Assembly: GCF_034541975.1 (NCBI RefSeq)
Contig: NZ_JAVYJM010000001.1
Origin: Dermacoccus abyssi
Lineage (GTDB): Bacteria > Actinomycetota > Actinomycetes > Actinomycetales > Dermatophilaceae
Reading direction: 5' to 3' (one strand)
DNA length: 64,000 bases
Numbering within the stretch: position 1 is the stretch's first letter; the number at the start of each line of letters is the position of its first letter. A program made the translations under genes and the position numbers. Below, piece by piece: positions 41,717 to 49,542 of the stretch. The notes beneath the pieces are model-generated. The model was not told the origin of the DNA, ran no database searches, and was given only the letters and a program-made list of their open reading frames with translations.

Positions 41717-42898
41717 GTGCGCTGCGACATCATCTCGATCTTTCCGGAGTACCTCGAACCGCTGAACCTCAGCCTGCCCGGCCAGGCCCAGCGCAAGGGG
41801 TTGCTCGAGGTCGCCGTGCACGACCTGCGCGACTTCGCCCACGACCGGCACCGCACCGTCGACGACACGCCCTACGGGGGCGGCGCCGGCATGGTGATGA
41901 AACCTCAGCCGTGGTGGGAGGCGCTCGAGCACGTGCGCGGCCTCGGCGAGGGCACGCCGACGCTCATCGTTCCCGGGCCCGGGGGAGAGGTGCTCACGCA
42001 GAAGGTGGCGCGTGAGCTCGCCGACGAGCCCTGGATGATCTTCGCCTGCGGCCGGTACGAGGGCATCGACGAACGCGTCTACGAAGCGGCCGCTGAGGTG
42101 ATGCCTGTGCGCGTCATCTCCCTGGGTGACTACGTCCTCAACGGCGGTGAGGTCGCGGTGCTCGCCATGATCGAGGCAGCCGCACGGCTGCTGCCGGGCT
42201 TCATGGGGAACGCGGAGTCGCTCCTCGAGGAATCGCACGAGGACGGCCTGCTCGAGTACCCCGTCTACACGAAGCCGGCGTCATGGCGTGAGCGTGAGGT
42301 TCCGCCGGTCCTTCTCTCCGGCGACCACGCCAAGGTGGCGGCATGGCGGCACGAGCAGCGCCTCGAACGAACGGCCGCCCGGCGCCCCGACTTGCTTCAC
42401 GCGTCGGCGGCGCTCGCGGGCACCGACCTCGTGCCGCAGGCGCTCGTGCCGGCCGACCTCGGCGAACTCATGACCCTGCAGCGCGCCTGCTGGGCCGGAG
42501 AAGTGGCCGGTGCCGAGCCGGAGCACGCCTGGTGGGAAGCGCCGGCCGAAACCGTCGATGATCTGCGTGACGCGCAAGCGAACTGGACGACGTGGGTGGT
42601 GCGCAGCGAGGGGCGTCTCGTCGCCTCGGTGCGCGCCCGCCGGCTGCCCGAGCGTCGGACCACGTGGGGGATCTCGCGGCTCATGGTTGCGCCCGACCTC
42701 TCCGGGCGTGGCTTGGGTCGCGCGCTGCTCGAGTACGCAGAGACCGCAGCGCCCGCCGACATCACCCGCTTGCGCGTGAACGTAGACGTCGGACGTGAGC
42801 GCGTCCTGCGCCTCGCGAAGAAGGCCAAGTACAGGGTGATGCCGGGTGGGGGCACCCGTTCCGGCACGGTTGACCTGGAGAAGCGACGCCAGAGCTGA
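41717..42898 (+). CDS. trmD: tRNA (guanine37-N1)-methyltransferase fused to a GNAT acetyltransferase domain
   Basis: Residues 1-233 are a complete TrmD knot-fold methyltransferase making m1G37 in tRNA: RCDIISIFPEYLEPL, VDDTPYGGGAGMVMKPQPWWEAL, LIVPGPGGEVLTQKVARELA, FACGRYEGIDERV, ISLGDYVLNGGEVAVLAMIEAAARLLPG and YPVYTKPASWREREVPPVLLSGDHAKVAAWR. Residues about 240-393 form a second domain: LVPADLGELMTLQRACWAGEV, VVRSEGRLVASVRARRLP and the acetyl-CoA motif ISRLMVAPDLSGRGLGRALLEYAE, typical of GNAT. No stop or frameshift lies between them. TrmD normally ends near 230-270 residues. GTG start; second gene of rimM-trmD. Confidence 0.95.
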   Translation: MRCDIISIFPEYLEPLNLSLPGQAQRKGLLEVAVHDLRDFAHDRHRTVDDTPYGGGAGMVMKPQPWWEALEHVRGLGEGTPTLIVPGPGGEVLTQKVARELADEPWMIFACGRYEGIDERVYEAAAEVMPVRVISLGDYVLNGGEVAVLAMIEAAARLLPGFMGNAESLLEESHEDGLLEYPVYTKPASWREREVPPVLLSGDHAKVAAWRHEQRLERTAARRPDLLHASAALAGTDLVPQALVPADLGELMTLQRACWAGEVAGAEPEHAWWEAPAETVDDLRDAQANWTTWVVRSEGRLVASVRARRLPERRTTWGISRLMVAPDLSGRGLGRALLEYAETAAPADITRLRVNVDVGRERVLRLAKKAKYRVMPGGGTRSGTVDLEKRRQS

Positions 42899-42959
42899 CG
42901 CTCCACGCACGCCCGTGTCCAGGAGGTCGCGCGATTTCGTGAGAGCGCGCCCGCTCTGG

Positions 42960-42965
42960 CAAGAT
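42960..42965 (+). promoter_or_regulatory. Candidate -10 element of rplS
   Basis: CAAGAT about 210 nt before the rplS ATG, giving a long untranslated leader (42972-43176) that may contain a ribosomal-protein regulatory structure. No reading frame of note lies in the 278 bp between trmD and rplS. Confidence 0.35.
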
Positions 42966-43176
42966 GAGTCCTTGCGTCTTGTCACGACGAGTCCCCGCCG
43001 CAGGGGGAGTGGCACGGCCGGTCGGTACCCCCGGGGTTTTGATCCAGATCATCTCGGGCATCACCGCACCGAACACGCCGGACCATGAGACTCGACGAGG
43101 CGCACAACCGACAGCAACTCGGCTCCGGCCGAGCCTGACCGTGGCAACCTGCGTGTGCCACAGATTTGAGTAGATC

Positions 43177-43542
43177 ATGAAGAAGTTCGACGCGATCGAC
43201 GCGGCGAGCCTGCGCTCCGACGTCCCCGACTTCCGCGCCGGTGACACGCTGAACGTCCACGTCAAGGTCATCGAGGGCACGCGCTCGCGTGTCCAGGTCT
43301 TCAAGGGTGTCGTCATCCGCCGTCACGGCGGCGGCGTCGGCGAGACCTTCACCGTCCGCAAGGTTTCCTTCGGTGTCGGCGTGGAGCGTACCTTCCCGGT
43401 GCACACCCCGGTCATCGACAAGATCGAGGTTCTGACGCGCGGTGACGTCCGTCGCGCCAAGCTGTACTACCTGCGCGACCTGCGCGGTAAGGCTGCCAAG
43501 ATCAAGGAGAAGCGCGACGCCGTTCCGGCCAAGAAGGCCTGA
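43177..43542 (+). CDS. rplS: 50S ribosomal protein L19
   Basis: A 121-residue large-subunit protein at the 30S-50S interface: SDVPDFRAGDTLNVHVKVIEGTRSRVQVFKGVVIRRHGGGVGETFTVRKVSFGVGVERTFPVHTPVIDKIEV is the family core, followed by RAKLYYLRDLRGKAAKIKEKR. Only a weak ribosome-binding site is visible before the ATG. The next gene, lepB, starts 29 nt downstream, and a terminator-like hairpin lies within its first codons. Confidence 0.97.
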   Translation: MKKFDAIDAASLRSDVPDFRAGDTLNVHVKVIEGTRSRVQVFKGVVIRRHGGGVGETFTVRKVSFGVGVERTFPVHTPVIDKIEVLTRGDVRRAKLYYLRDLRGKAAKIKEKRDAVPAKKA

Positions 43543-43571
43543 ACCTCGCGACGAACCGAAGCGACCCTGCG

Positions 43572-44219
43572 ATGAAGCGTCATGCTGCGTCCGGTCGCTC
43601 ACCCGAAGGCGCGACCTCACGACGAGGTCGCGCCTTCGGCGTTCCCTGGCGGCGGACGGCCATCGGCGTCCTCAGCGTCATCGTCGTCGGAATGCTCCTC
43701 GTCCACGCCTTCTGGTTCGAGACCTTCACCGTGCCGTCGCGCTCGATGGAACCGAACTATGGGGCCGGCGACCGCATCGTCGTCGACAAGCGCGCCGAGT
43801 TCGCCCGAGGTGACGTCGTCGTCTTCTCCGGCGAGGGCTCGCTTTATCAGCCCGCCGAACGCGGGGGAGTGCTGGCCGTCATCGACACCGCAGCCGGATG
43901 GCTCGGGTTCCGCCCGGACGAGCAGGACTACCTCAAACGGATCATCGGTGTCGGCGGCGATCACGTCGTCGTCGACCACAAGGGCGTGCTCACGGTGAAC
44001 GGTCGACGTGTGGCCGAGCCGTACCTCGGGCGGGGCTCGAAGCGAGCCTCGGCGCAGCCGTTCTCCGTGCGCGTACCCGAGGGAAAGCTGTTCGTCATGG
44101 GCGACAACCGAGATGACTCCGACGACTCCCGCAACCATCTCGGTGACCCCGGCGGGGGGTACGTGCCCGTGGACAAGGTGGTCGGTCGCGTGGCGTGGAA
44201 GTATTGGTCCGGCTCATGA
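43572..44219 (+). CDS. lepB: Signal peptidase I
   Basis: Membrane serine protease that cleaves Sec/Tat signal peptides. The 215 residues have a basic cytoplasmic N-terminus, one transmembrane helix (AIGVLSVIVVGMLLVHAFWF), the catalytic serine motif TVPSRSMEPN (Ser58), DRIVVDKRA, the catalytic lysine in DYLKRIIGVGGDHV, and the GDNRDDSDDSRNH motif. Codons 11-23 are encoded inside a perfect 16-bp inverted repeat. Its stop overlaps the rnhB ATG (ATGA). Confidence 0.95.
   Translation: MKRHAASGRSPEGATSRRGRAFGVPWRRTAIGVLSVIVVGMLLVHAFWFETFTVPSRSMEPNYGAGDRIVVDKRAEFARGDVVVFSGEGSLYQPAERGGVLAVIDTAAGWLGFRPDEQDYLKRIIGVGGDHVVVDHKGVLTVNGRRVAEPYLGRGSKRASAQPFSVRVPEGKLFVMGDNRDDSDDSRNHLGDPGGGYVPVDKVVGRVAWKYWSGS
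43603..43639 (+). terminator. Terminator-like hairpin inside the lepB 5' coding region
   Basis: Perfect 16-bp arms (43603-43618 and 43624-43639) and a 5-nt loop, 61 nt after the rplS stop. It has the build of the other terminators here (long GC stem, no U-tract), so it may end most rplS transcripts within lepB codons 11-23. Confidence 0.6.
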
Positions 44220-44989
44220 GCCCGGACGCCGAGAGGAGGCCCGAAGTGGCGGTTCGTACCCCGTCGAAGACGCCCACCCTGCGCCTCGAGCGGCAACTGC
44301 TGCGCGACGGGCGAACACTGATCGCCGGCATGGACGAGGTGGGCCGCGGCGCCCTCGCGGGGCCGGTGAGCGTGGGCGTCTGCGTCGTCTCCGCGACGAC
44401 GGGCACCGTGCCGCAGGGCGTCAAGGATTCCAAGCTCGTGCCCGAACCCAAGCGTCCGGCGCTGGCTGCGAAGGTGCGCCGATGGGCCGTCGCAGGCGCC
44501 GTCGGGCACGCCAGCCCCGCCGAGATCGACGAGATGGGCATGACACGGGCACTCCGTCTCGCCGGCACCCGGGCGCTCGCGGCCCTCGAGGTGACGCCGG
44601 ACGTCGTCATCCTCGACGGTAAGCACGACTGGCTCACCGAACCCGAGAGCGTCGGCCTGCTCGGACTTCTCGACGCAGTGGACGTCGTCGGGGGTGCACC
44701 CGAGGTAGTCACCCAGATCAAGGCCGACATGCGGTGCTCGTCGGTGGCCGGGGCAAGTTTGCTCGCGAAGGTGGAGCGTGATGCCATGATGGCCGAGGCT
44801 GCCCCCGGCCACCCCGTCTACGGGTGGGAGATCAACAAGGGGTATTCGGCGCCCGGACACCTGGCGGCGATCGCCGAGCACGGGCCGTGTGAGTTGCACC
44901 GTCGCTCGTGGAAGACCTTCCGCGCGGCCGAGGCAGAAGACCAGCAGGTGCCCGAAGCACACCATGACGTGAGGAGCACGCAGGCATGA
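44216..44989 (+). CDS. rnhB: Ribonuclease HII
   Basis: Removes ribonucleotides from RNA-DNA hybrids and misincorporated ribonucleotides in DNA. In 257 residues: AGMDEVGRGALAGPVSVGVCV (first Asp/Glu pair), KDSKLVPEPKRPALAAKV, VVILDGKHDWL (third acid) and QIKADMRCSSVAGASLLAKVERDAMM (fourth Asp). A C-terminal tail of about 30 residues follows WKTFRAAE. ATG 44216 overlaps the lepB stop; GTG 44246 is an alternative start. Stop overlaps the DUF2469 ATG. Confidence 0.94.
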   Translation: MSPDAERRPEVAVRTPSKTPTLRLERQLLRDGRTLIAGMDEVGRGALAGPVSVGVCVVSATTGTVPQGVKDSKLVPEPKRPALAAKVRRWAVAGAVGHASPAEIDEMGMTRALRLAGTRALAALEVTPDVVILDGKHDWLTEPESVGLLGLLDAVDVVGGAPEVVTQIKADMRCSSVAGASLLAKVERDAMMAEAAPGHPVYGWEINKGYSAPGHLAAIAEHGPCELHRRSWKTFRAAEAEDQQVPEAHHDVRSTQA

Positions 44990-45306
44990 GCGCCGAGGAC
45001 CTCGAGCGGTACGAGAACGAGCAAGAACTGGCCCTCTACCGCGAATACCGCGACGTCGTCGGGCTCTTCCGCTACGTCGTGGAGACCGAGCGTCGCTTCT
45101 ACCTGTGCAACGCCGTCGACATGAAGGTGCGTGGTGAGGGCGCCGACGTCTTCTTCGACGTCACGATGCAGGACGCGTGGGTGTGGGACATCTACCGCCC
45201 CGCGCGCTTCGTCAAGACCGTGCGCGTCGTGACGTTCAAGGACGTCAACGTCGAGGAACTGTCGAAGAACGACCTCGAGATCCCCGACGGCCCCGACTTC
45301 ACCTGA
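44986..45306 (+). CDS. DUF2469 family protein
   Basis: A 106-residue acidic soluble protein restricted to actinobacteria and always found between rnhB and yraN: MSAEDLERYENEQELALYREYRDVVGLFRYVVETERRFYL, then WVWDIYRPARFVKTVRVVTFKDVNVEEL. Function unknown. Translationally coupled to rnhB by ATGA; last gene of the lepB-rnhB-DUF2469 unit. Confidence 0.96.
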   Translation: MSAEDLERYENEQELALYREYRDVVGLFRYVVETERRFYLCNAVDMKVRGEGADVFFDVTMQDAWVWDIYRPARFVKTVRVVTFKDVNVEELSKNDLEIPDGPDFT

Positions 45307-45331
45307 TTCGCCCACAGATGTGACGCTCACG

Positions 45332-45349
45332 GGGTGCTCGTCAGCACCC
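45332..45349 (+). terminator. Possible terminator after the lepB-rnhB-DUF2469 unit
   Basis: 7-bp arms GGGTGCT/AGCACCC and a CGTC tetraloop, 25 bp after the DUF2469 stop. Confidence 0.45.
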
Positions 45350-45396
45350 GAGCGGCCTTCTCCACAGGTCCGCTGCTTCCGAAGGTGACCAGTAGA

Positions 45397-45426
45397 ACCT
45401 CCGAGACCTTTGCTGGTCCCGGAGGT
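45397..45426 (+). promoter_or_regulatory. Hairpin that sequesters the yraN ribosome-binding site
   Basis: ACCTCCG (45397-45403) pairs with CGGAGGT (45420-45426), which contains the Shine-Dalgarno of yraN; an inner GACC/GGTC helix (45405-45408, 45415-45418) closes a 6-nt loop, with one A-C mismatch between the helices. A translation-control element is plausible. Confidence 0.5.
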
Positions 45427-45433
45427 GGTGGAC

Positions 45434-45832
45434 ATGGACCACGACACGAGGGCCGCGGCGTCGCGGTCTGCGGCGACCGAGGCGCGCCGAACCCTGGGCC
45501 GGGACGGCGAAGAGCTCGTTCGCGCGTACCTGGAGAACCGCGGCTACGAGGTCGTCGACACCAATTGGCGCTGCCGTGAGGGGGAGATTGACCTCGTCGC
45601 GATCGACGGTGGCGAACTCGTCGTCGTCGAGGTCAAGACGCGTCGTTCGCTGCGCTTCGGACGCGCGGTCGAGGCCGTCACCGAGGAGAAGCATCGGCGC
45701 CTGAGGCGGTTGGCCGGGCTCTGGGCCGCCGAACACGAGGTGCGGGCACGCGGTGTACGTGTTGACGTCATTGGCGTCGAATGGGCGGGGGAGAGGGCCC
45801 GCATCGATCACCGCAAGCGGGTGATCCTGTGA
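45434..45832 (+). CDS. yraN: UPF0102 family endonuclease-like protein YraN
   Basis: A 132-residue protein with the Holliday-junction-resolvase-like fold: RDGEELVRAYLENRGYEVVDTNWRCREGEIDLVAIDGGELVVVEVKTRRSLRFG carries the E...E-I-D-L ... V-E-V-K nuclease motif, then AVTEEKHRRLRRLAGLW. The biological role is unproven. GGAGG 8 nt upstream selects ATG 45434. Its stop overlaps the comM GTG, and comM overlaps dprA, so the three form one coupled unit of DNA-processing genes. Confidence 0.93.
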   Translation: MDHDTRAAASRSAATEARRTLGRDGEELVRAYLENRGYEVVDTNWRCREGEIDLVAIDGGELVVVEVKTRRSLRFGRAVEAVTEEKHRRLRRLAGLWAAEHEVRARGVRVDVIGVEWAGERARIDHRKRVIL

Positions 45833-47361
45833 GCTTCGGCAAGACGAAGGCCGTCGTCGTCACCGGCATCGACGGTCTCGTCGTCGATGTCGAGGTGAGC
45901 GTCGGGCAAGGGCTGCCCAAGGTCGTCATCTCCGGGCTGCCGGACACGGCGGTGTCACAAGCGCCGAACCGTCTGCGTTCGGCGATGACGCAGTCGGAGC
46001 TGACGTTCCCCGACACCCGTCTCACGATCAACCTCGCTCCTGCCTCGGAACAGAAGTCCGGGGCCGGCCTCGATCTCGCCATGGCTGTCGCGATTCTCGC
46101 GGCAACCCGTTCCCTCGACCCGGCTGACGTCGCCCGCGTGGGGCACATCGGCGAACTCGGCATGGACGGCAGCGTCAGGGAGGTGCGCGGCGTCCTCCCG
46201 GCGTGTGTCGCCGCGCTTGCGGGCAACGTGCGTGAGTTGCTCGTGCCCGCCGCGAACGCAGCCGAGGCATCGCTCGTCAGCGGTATTCGGGTGCACCCCG
46301 TGCGTTCGCTGTCGGATGTCGTCGCCTTCCACCGCGTGCGCGCCCAGGGCAAGACGCTCGACCTGCCGTGGCCGGAACCCGGCGAGGAGGCCGAGCCGGA
46401 GGAGACCGGCGACCTGCGTGATGTCGTCGGACAGTACGAGGCACGGGCTGCCATCGAGGTGGCTGCCGCCGGTGGTCACAACGTGTCGATGATCGGTCCG
46501 CCCGGTGCGGGAAAGACCTTGCTCGCCAGCCGCCTGCCGAGCATCCTGCCGCCGCTTTCACGGGAGGAAGCTCTCGTCGTCACGAGCGTCCAGTCGGTGC
46601 TCGGCAAGGTCGACGGGCAGGCGCTCAAGGAGCGTGCGCCCTTCGTCGCGCCCCACCACAGCATTACGATGCCGGCGTTGGTCGGCGGTGGGACGGGGCG
46701 GCCCCGCCCCGGAGCCATTACCGAAGCGCACGCTGGCGTGCTGTTCCTCGACGAGGCGCCGGAGTTCAAGCGGCCGGTGCTCGACGCGCTGCGTCAGCCC
46801 CTCGAGCGTGGCTTCGTCACGATCACCCGGGCCCAGCAATCGGTGCGGTTTCCCTCACGCTTCCAGCTCGTCGTCGCCAGCAATCCGTGCCCATGCGGGC
46901 GCTACACCGGCTCAGGTGCGGGATGTTCGTGCGCAACTCGAGCCCGACGCGAATACCTCAAACGCCTCTCCGGGCCGCTACTCGACCGCATTGACGTCCA
47001 CCTCCAGGTGCCTGCTGTGACGCGAGCCGATCTCGCGAGCGGGCCGGGGGAGAGCAGCGAGGAGGTGGCCGCGCGGGTGCGTGAGGTGCGCGAGCGCTCA
47101 GCGCGCCGTTGGGCGCCACTGGGGCTGGCGCTCAACGCGGAGGTGCCCGGTTCGATCCTGCGCTCCTCGCCGTGGTCGCTTACCCCGGCAGACACGGCAA
47201 CGCTGGACGCCGCCCTCGACACCGGAAACCTCACCCTGCGCGGCTACGACCGCACACTGCGCCTGGCCTGGACCCTGTGCGACCTACGAGGCGCAGACAA
47301 ACCCACGAAGGACGACGTCTACGCCGCCCTCACTCTGAGAGAAGGGCAGCAAGCAGCATGA
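45829..47361 (+). CDS. comM: YifB/ComM family Mg-chelatase-like AAA+ ATPase
   Basis: A hexameric helicase-like ATPase; ComM homologues drive branch migration during natural transformation. In 510 residues: an N-terminal Lon-substrate-like ribosomal-protein-S5 fold (VVVTGIDGLVVDVEVSVGQGLPKVVISGLPDTAV, INLAPASEQKSGAGLDLAMAVAIL), Walker A GPPGAGKTLLASRLPSILP, Walker B VLFLDEAPEFKRPVLDALRQPLE, SNPCPCGRYT and the C-terminal helical lid RIDVHLQVPAV...RGYDRTLRLAWTLCDL. GTG start overlaps the yraN stop; the stop overlaps the dprA ATG. Confidence 0.96.
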   Translation: MSFGKTKAVVVTGIDGLVVDVEVSVGQGLPKVVISGLPDTAVSQAPNRLRSAMTQSELTFPDTRLTINLAPASEQKSGAGLDLAMAVAILAATRSLDPADVARVGHIGELGMDGSVREVRGVLPACVAALAGNVRELLVPAANAAEASLVSGIRVHPVRSLSDVVAFHRVRAQGKTLDLPWPEPGEEAEPEETGDLRDVVGQYEARAAIEVAAAGGHNVSMIGPPGAGKTLLASRLPSILPPLSREEALVVTSVQSVLGKVDGQALKERAPFVAPHHSITMPALVGGGTGRPRPGAITEAHAGVLFLDEAPEFKRPVLDALRQPLERGFVTITRAQQSVRFPSRFQLVVASNPCPCGRYTGSGAGCSCATRARREYLKRLSGPLLDRIDVHLQVPAVTRADLASGPGESSEEVAARVREVRERSARRWAPLGLALNAEVPGSILRSSPWSLTPADTATLDAALDTGNLTLRGYDRTLRLAWTLCDLRGADKPTKDDVYAALTLREGQQAA

Positions 47362-48509
47362 CCACGACGACCTCCCGCAACGACCTTCTGTCAGGAACGG
47401 GGCACGCCTGGCGTGACGCAGCCGAGCAGGACGAACAGCTCGCCCGCCTCGTGTGGGCGCACATCGCAGAACCGCGCGATGCCAAGGCCCAGCTGCTCAT
47501 CGACGGCGTGGGGTACCCCGAGGCGCTCGCCGCGGTGCGTACGCACCCGGAGAAACTCACCAATTTCGCCGCCCGCCTGGAACAGCTCGACCTTCCCGAG
47601 CAACTGCGGCGCATCGAGACGTTCGGCGCTCGCATTCTCCTGCCCTCGGACGACGGCTGGCCCGAGCGACTCGACGATCTCCCTCAGCCGCCGCACGCCC
47701 TCTTCGTCGTCGGCGAGGCCGACGTGCGGTCGTTGTGCGAGCGCTCCGTCGCCCTCGTCGGGGCGAGGGCGGCCACCCACTACGGCCAGCGCGTTGCCGC
47801 CGAGATCGCTCTCGGGGTTGGCAGCCATGGCGTGGCCGTGGTGTCAGGCGGGGCCTTCGGCATCGATGCCGCGGCGCATCGTGGGGCCCTCGCCGGCGAC
47901 GCCGGCACTGTCTGCGTTCTGCCCGGTGGGGTCGACCGCCTCTATCCGAGCGCTCATGACGCACTCTTCAGCGCCATCCGAGAGCGGGGAGCCATCGTGA
48001 GTGAGATGCCGCTCGGATTCGCTCCGATGAGGCAACGCTTCCTGCACCGCAACCGACTCATCGCCGCGCTGACGCCGGGCACGGTGGTCGTCGAGGCGGG
48101 GTTGCGTTCGGGGTCGCTCAGCACGGCCAGGCGCGCCGAGGAGATCCAACGCGTCGTCGGGGCCGTGCCAGGGCCGGTCACCTCGGCCGCCAGCGCCGGC
48201 TGCCACGAGCTCGTGCGCGACGGCGCGGCGGTGCTCGTCACCGGGGCCGACGACGTCATCGAGTTGATGGCCGGGTACGGGGCACAGCAGACGACGCGCG
48301 ACACCCTCCCTGCGCTCGTCAAACCGGAGGATGCGGTGGGCGCCACGGCTCGCGCCGTCTGGGATGCCTTGCCGGTGCGCCGCGCTGCGAGCGTCGACCA
48401 CGTCGCGACGAGTTGTGGCAGGACTCCCAGGGAGGTGCTGACGTCACTCGGCGAGCTTCTCGCTGCGGGGCTGGCCGAGAAGGTGGACGGTGCGTGGCGC
48501 AAGGCGTGA
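47358..48509 (+). CDS. dprA: DNA-processing protein DprA
   Basis: Loads RecA onto incoming single-stranded DNA in transformation. The 383 residues contain an N-terminal helical segment, the Rossmann-type DprA domain (SVALVGARAATHYGQRVAAEIALGVGSHGVAVVSGGAFGIDAAAHRGAL, LPGGVDRLYPSAHDALF, VSEMPLGFAPMRQRFLHRNRLIAAL, TVVVEAGLRSGSLSTARRA, VPGPVTSAASAGCHELVRDGA) and a C-terminal winged-helix-like segment (VAGRTPREVLTSLGELLAAGLAEK-type). The presence of comM and dprA does not show competence: both are widespread in actinobacteria that do not transform. Confidence 0.95.
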   Translation: MTTTTSRNDLLSGTGHAWRDAAEQDEQLARLVWAHIAEPRDAKAQLLIDGVGYPEALAAVRTHPEKLTNFAARLEQLDLPEQLRRIETFGARILLPSDDGWPERLDDLPQPPHALFVVGEADVRSLCERSVALVGARAATHYGQRVAAEIALGVGSHGVAVVSGGAFGIDAAAHRGALAGDAGTVCVLPGGVDRLYPSAHDALFSAIRERGAIVSEMPLGFAPMRQRFLHRNRLIAALTPGTVVVEAGLRSGSLSTARRAEEIQRVVGAVPGPVTSAASAGCHELVRDGAAVLVTGADDVIELMAGYGAQQTTRDTLPALVKPEDAVGATARAVWDALPVRRAASVDHVATSCGRTPREVLTSLGELLAAGLAEKVDGAWRKA

Positions 48510-48545
48510 CAGTGTCGGTGCAGCGAGGACGTGGAGGTCGCGCAC

Positions 48546-48551
48546 TACCCT
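48546..48551 (+). promoter_or_regulatory. Candidate -10 element of xerC
   Basis: TACCCT with exactly 6 nt to the ATG at 48558. Confidence 0.6.
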
Positions 48552-48557
48552 CGAACC

Positions 48558-49535
48558 ATGTCCGGACCGGCCGCCAGCGTGATCGAACGCTTCCTCGATC
48601 ACCTCAGCGCAGAACGTGAGCGTTCGCCCCACACAGTGCGTGCGTACGCGGGCGACTTGGAAAGCCTGCGCCATCACCTCGACGAGGTGGGCGTCGGCTC
48701 CTGGGGCGATCTCACACTCACCCACCTGCGCGGATGGCTCGCGGGCGTCAGTGAGAGCGGCGCATCACGCACGACGGTGGCCCGCCGGGTCTCGAGCGCG
48801 CGCACCTTCTGTCGGTGGGCGAAGAAGCAGGGCGTCATGGCGACGGATCCGTCGGTTCGGCTCACGGCGCCAAAGCGGCACGCGTCGCTGCCCGACGTGC
48901 TTCAGGCGTCGCAAGCCGCGCAGATCCTCGATTCCGCGCGCGACAGGACGAGTGCTGGAGGTACCGGGGAGACGCGCTCCGGCGATGCAGCCGAGAGGGC
49001 GGGCGGCGAGAGCGATCCGACGATGCGCGCCGTGGCGCTCCGTGACGCCGCCGTCCTCGAGCTCCTCTACGCCACGGGGATGCGCGTCGGCGAACTCGTG
49101 TCTCTCGACGAAGCGAGCCTCGACGAGACGAATCGACTCGTCCGTGTCATGGGCAAGGGGCGCAAGGAACGCATGGTGCCCTACGGCGCGCCGGCCGAAA
49201 CGGCGCTGCGCCTCTGGCGATCGACGGGGCGTCCCGCGCTCGCGCAACCCGCCTCCGGCAAGGCTCTGTTTCTCGGCGTGCGCGGCGGGCGCATCGACCA
49301 ACGCCAGGTGCGCAGCATCGTCCATGCGGCCACATCCGCCGTCGAGGGAGCACCAGATCTCGCGCCTCACGGTCTGCGCCACAGTGCCGCGACGCACCTC
49401 GTCGAGGGCGGCGCCGACCTGCGAACGGTGCAGGAGTATCTCGGGCACGCTTCCTTGTCGACGACGCAGATCTACACCCACGTGTCGGCTGAGCGTCTGC
49501 GCGCGGGCTACGTCCAGGCGCACCCTCGGGCCTGA
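48558..49535 (+). CDS. xerC: Tyrosine recombinase XerC
   Basis: Site-specific recombinase for chromosome dimer resolution. 325 residues: an N-terminal core-binding SAM-like domain (VIERFLDHLSAERERSPHTVRAYAGDLESLRHHL) and the catalytic domain with Arg in YATGMRVGELVSL, Lys in VMGKGRKERMVP, HxxR in LAPHGLRHSAATHL, and the nucleophile tyrosine in LGHASLSTTQIYTHV. Between the domains, after SARDRTSAG, a Gly/Ser/Glu-rich insert of about 30 residues (GGTGETRSGDAAERAGGESD) lengthens the protein relative to E. coli XerC. ATG 48558 is chosen from -10 spacing and alignment. Confidence 0.93.
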   Translation: MSGPAASVIERFLDHLSAERERSPHTVRAYAGDLESLRHHLDEVGVGSWGDLTLTHLRGWLAGVSESGASRTTVARRVSSARTFCRWAKKQGVMATDPSVRLTAPKRHASLPDVLQASQAAQILDSARDRTSAGGTGETRSGDAAERAGGESDPTMRAVALRDAAVLELLYATGMRVGELVSLDEASLDETNRLVRVMGKGRKERMVPYGAPAETALRLWRSTGRPALAQPASGKALFLGVRGGRIDQRQVRSIVHAATSAVEGAPDLAPHGLRHSAATHLVEGGADLRTVQEYLGHASLSTTQIYTHVSAERLRAGYVQAHPRA

Positions 49536-49542
49536 TCGCCGC

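Noticed and set aside
45829..48509. Competence system suggested by comM and dprA
   Set aside because: Both are common in actinobacteria without known transformation; no comEA/comEC or pilus genes are in the window.
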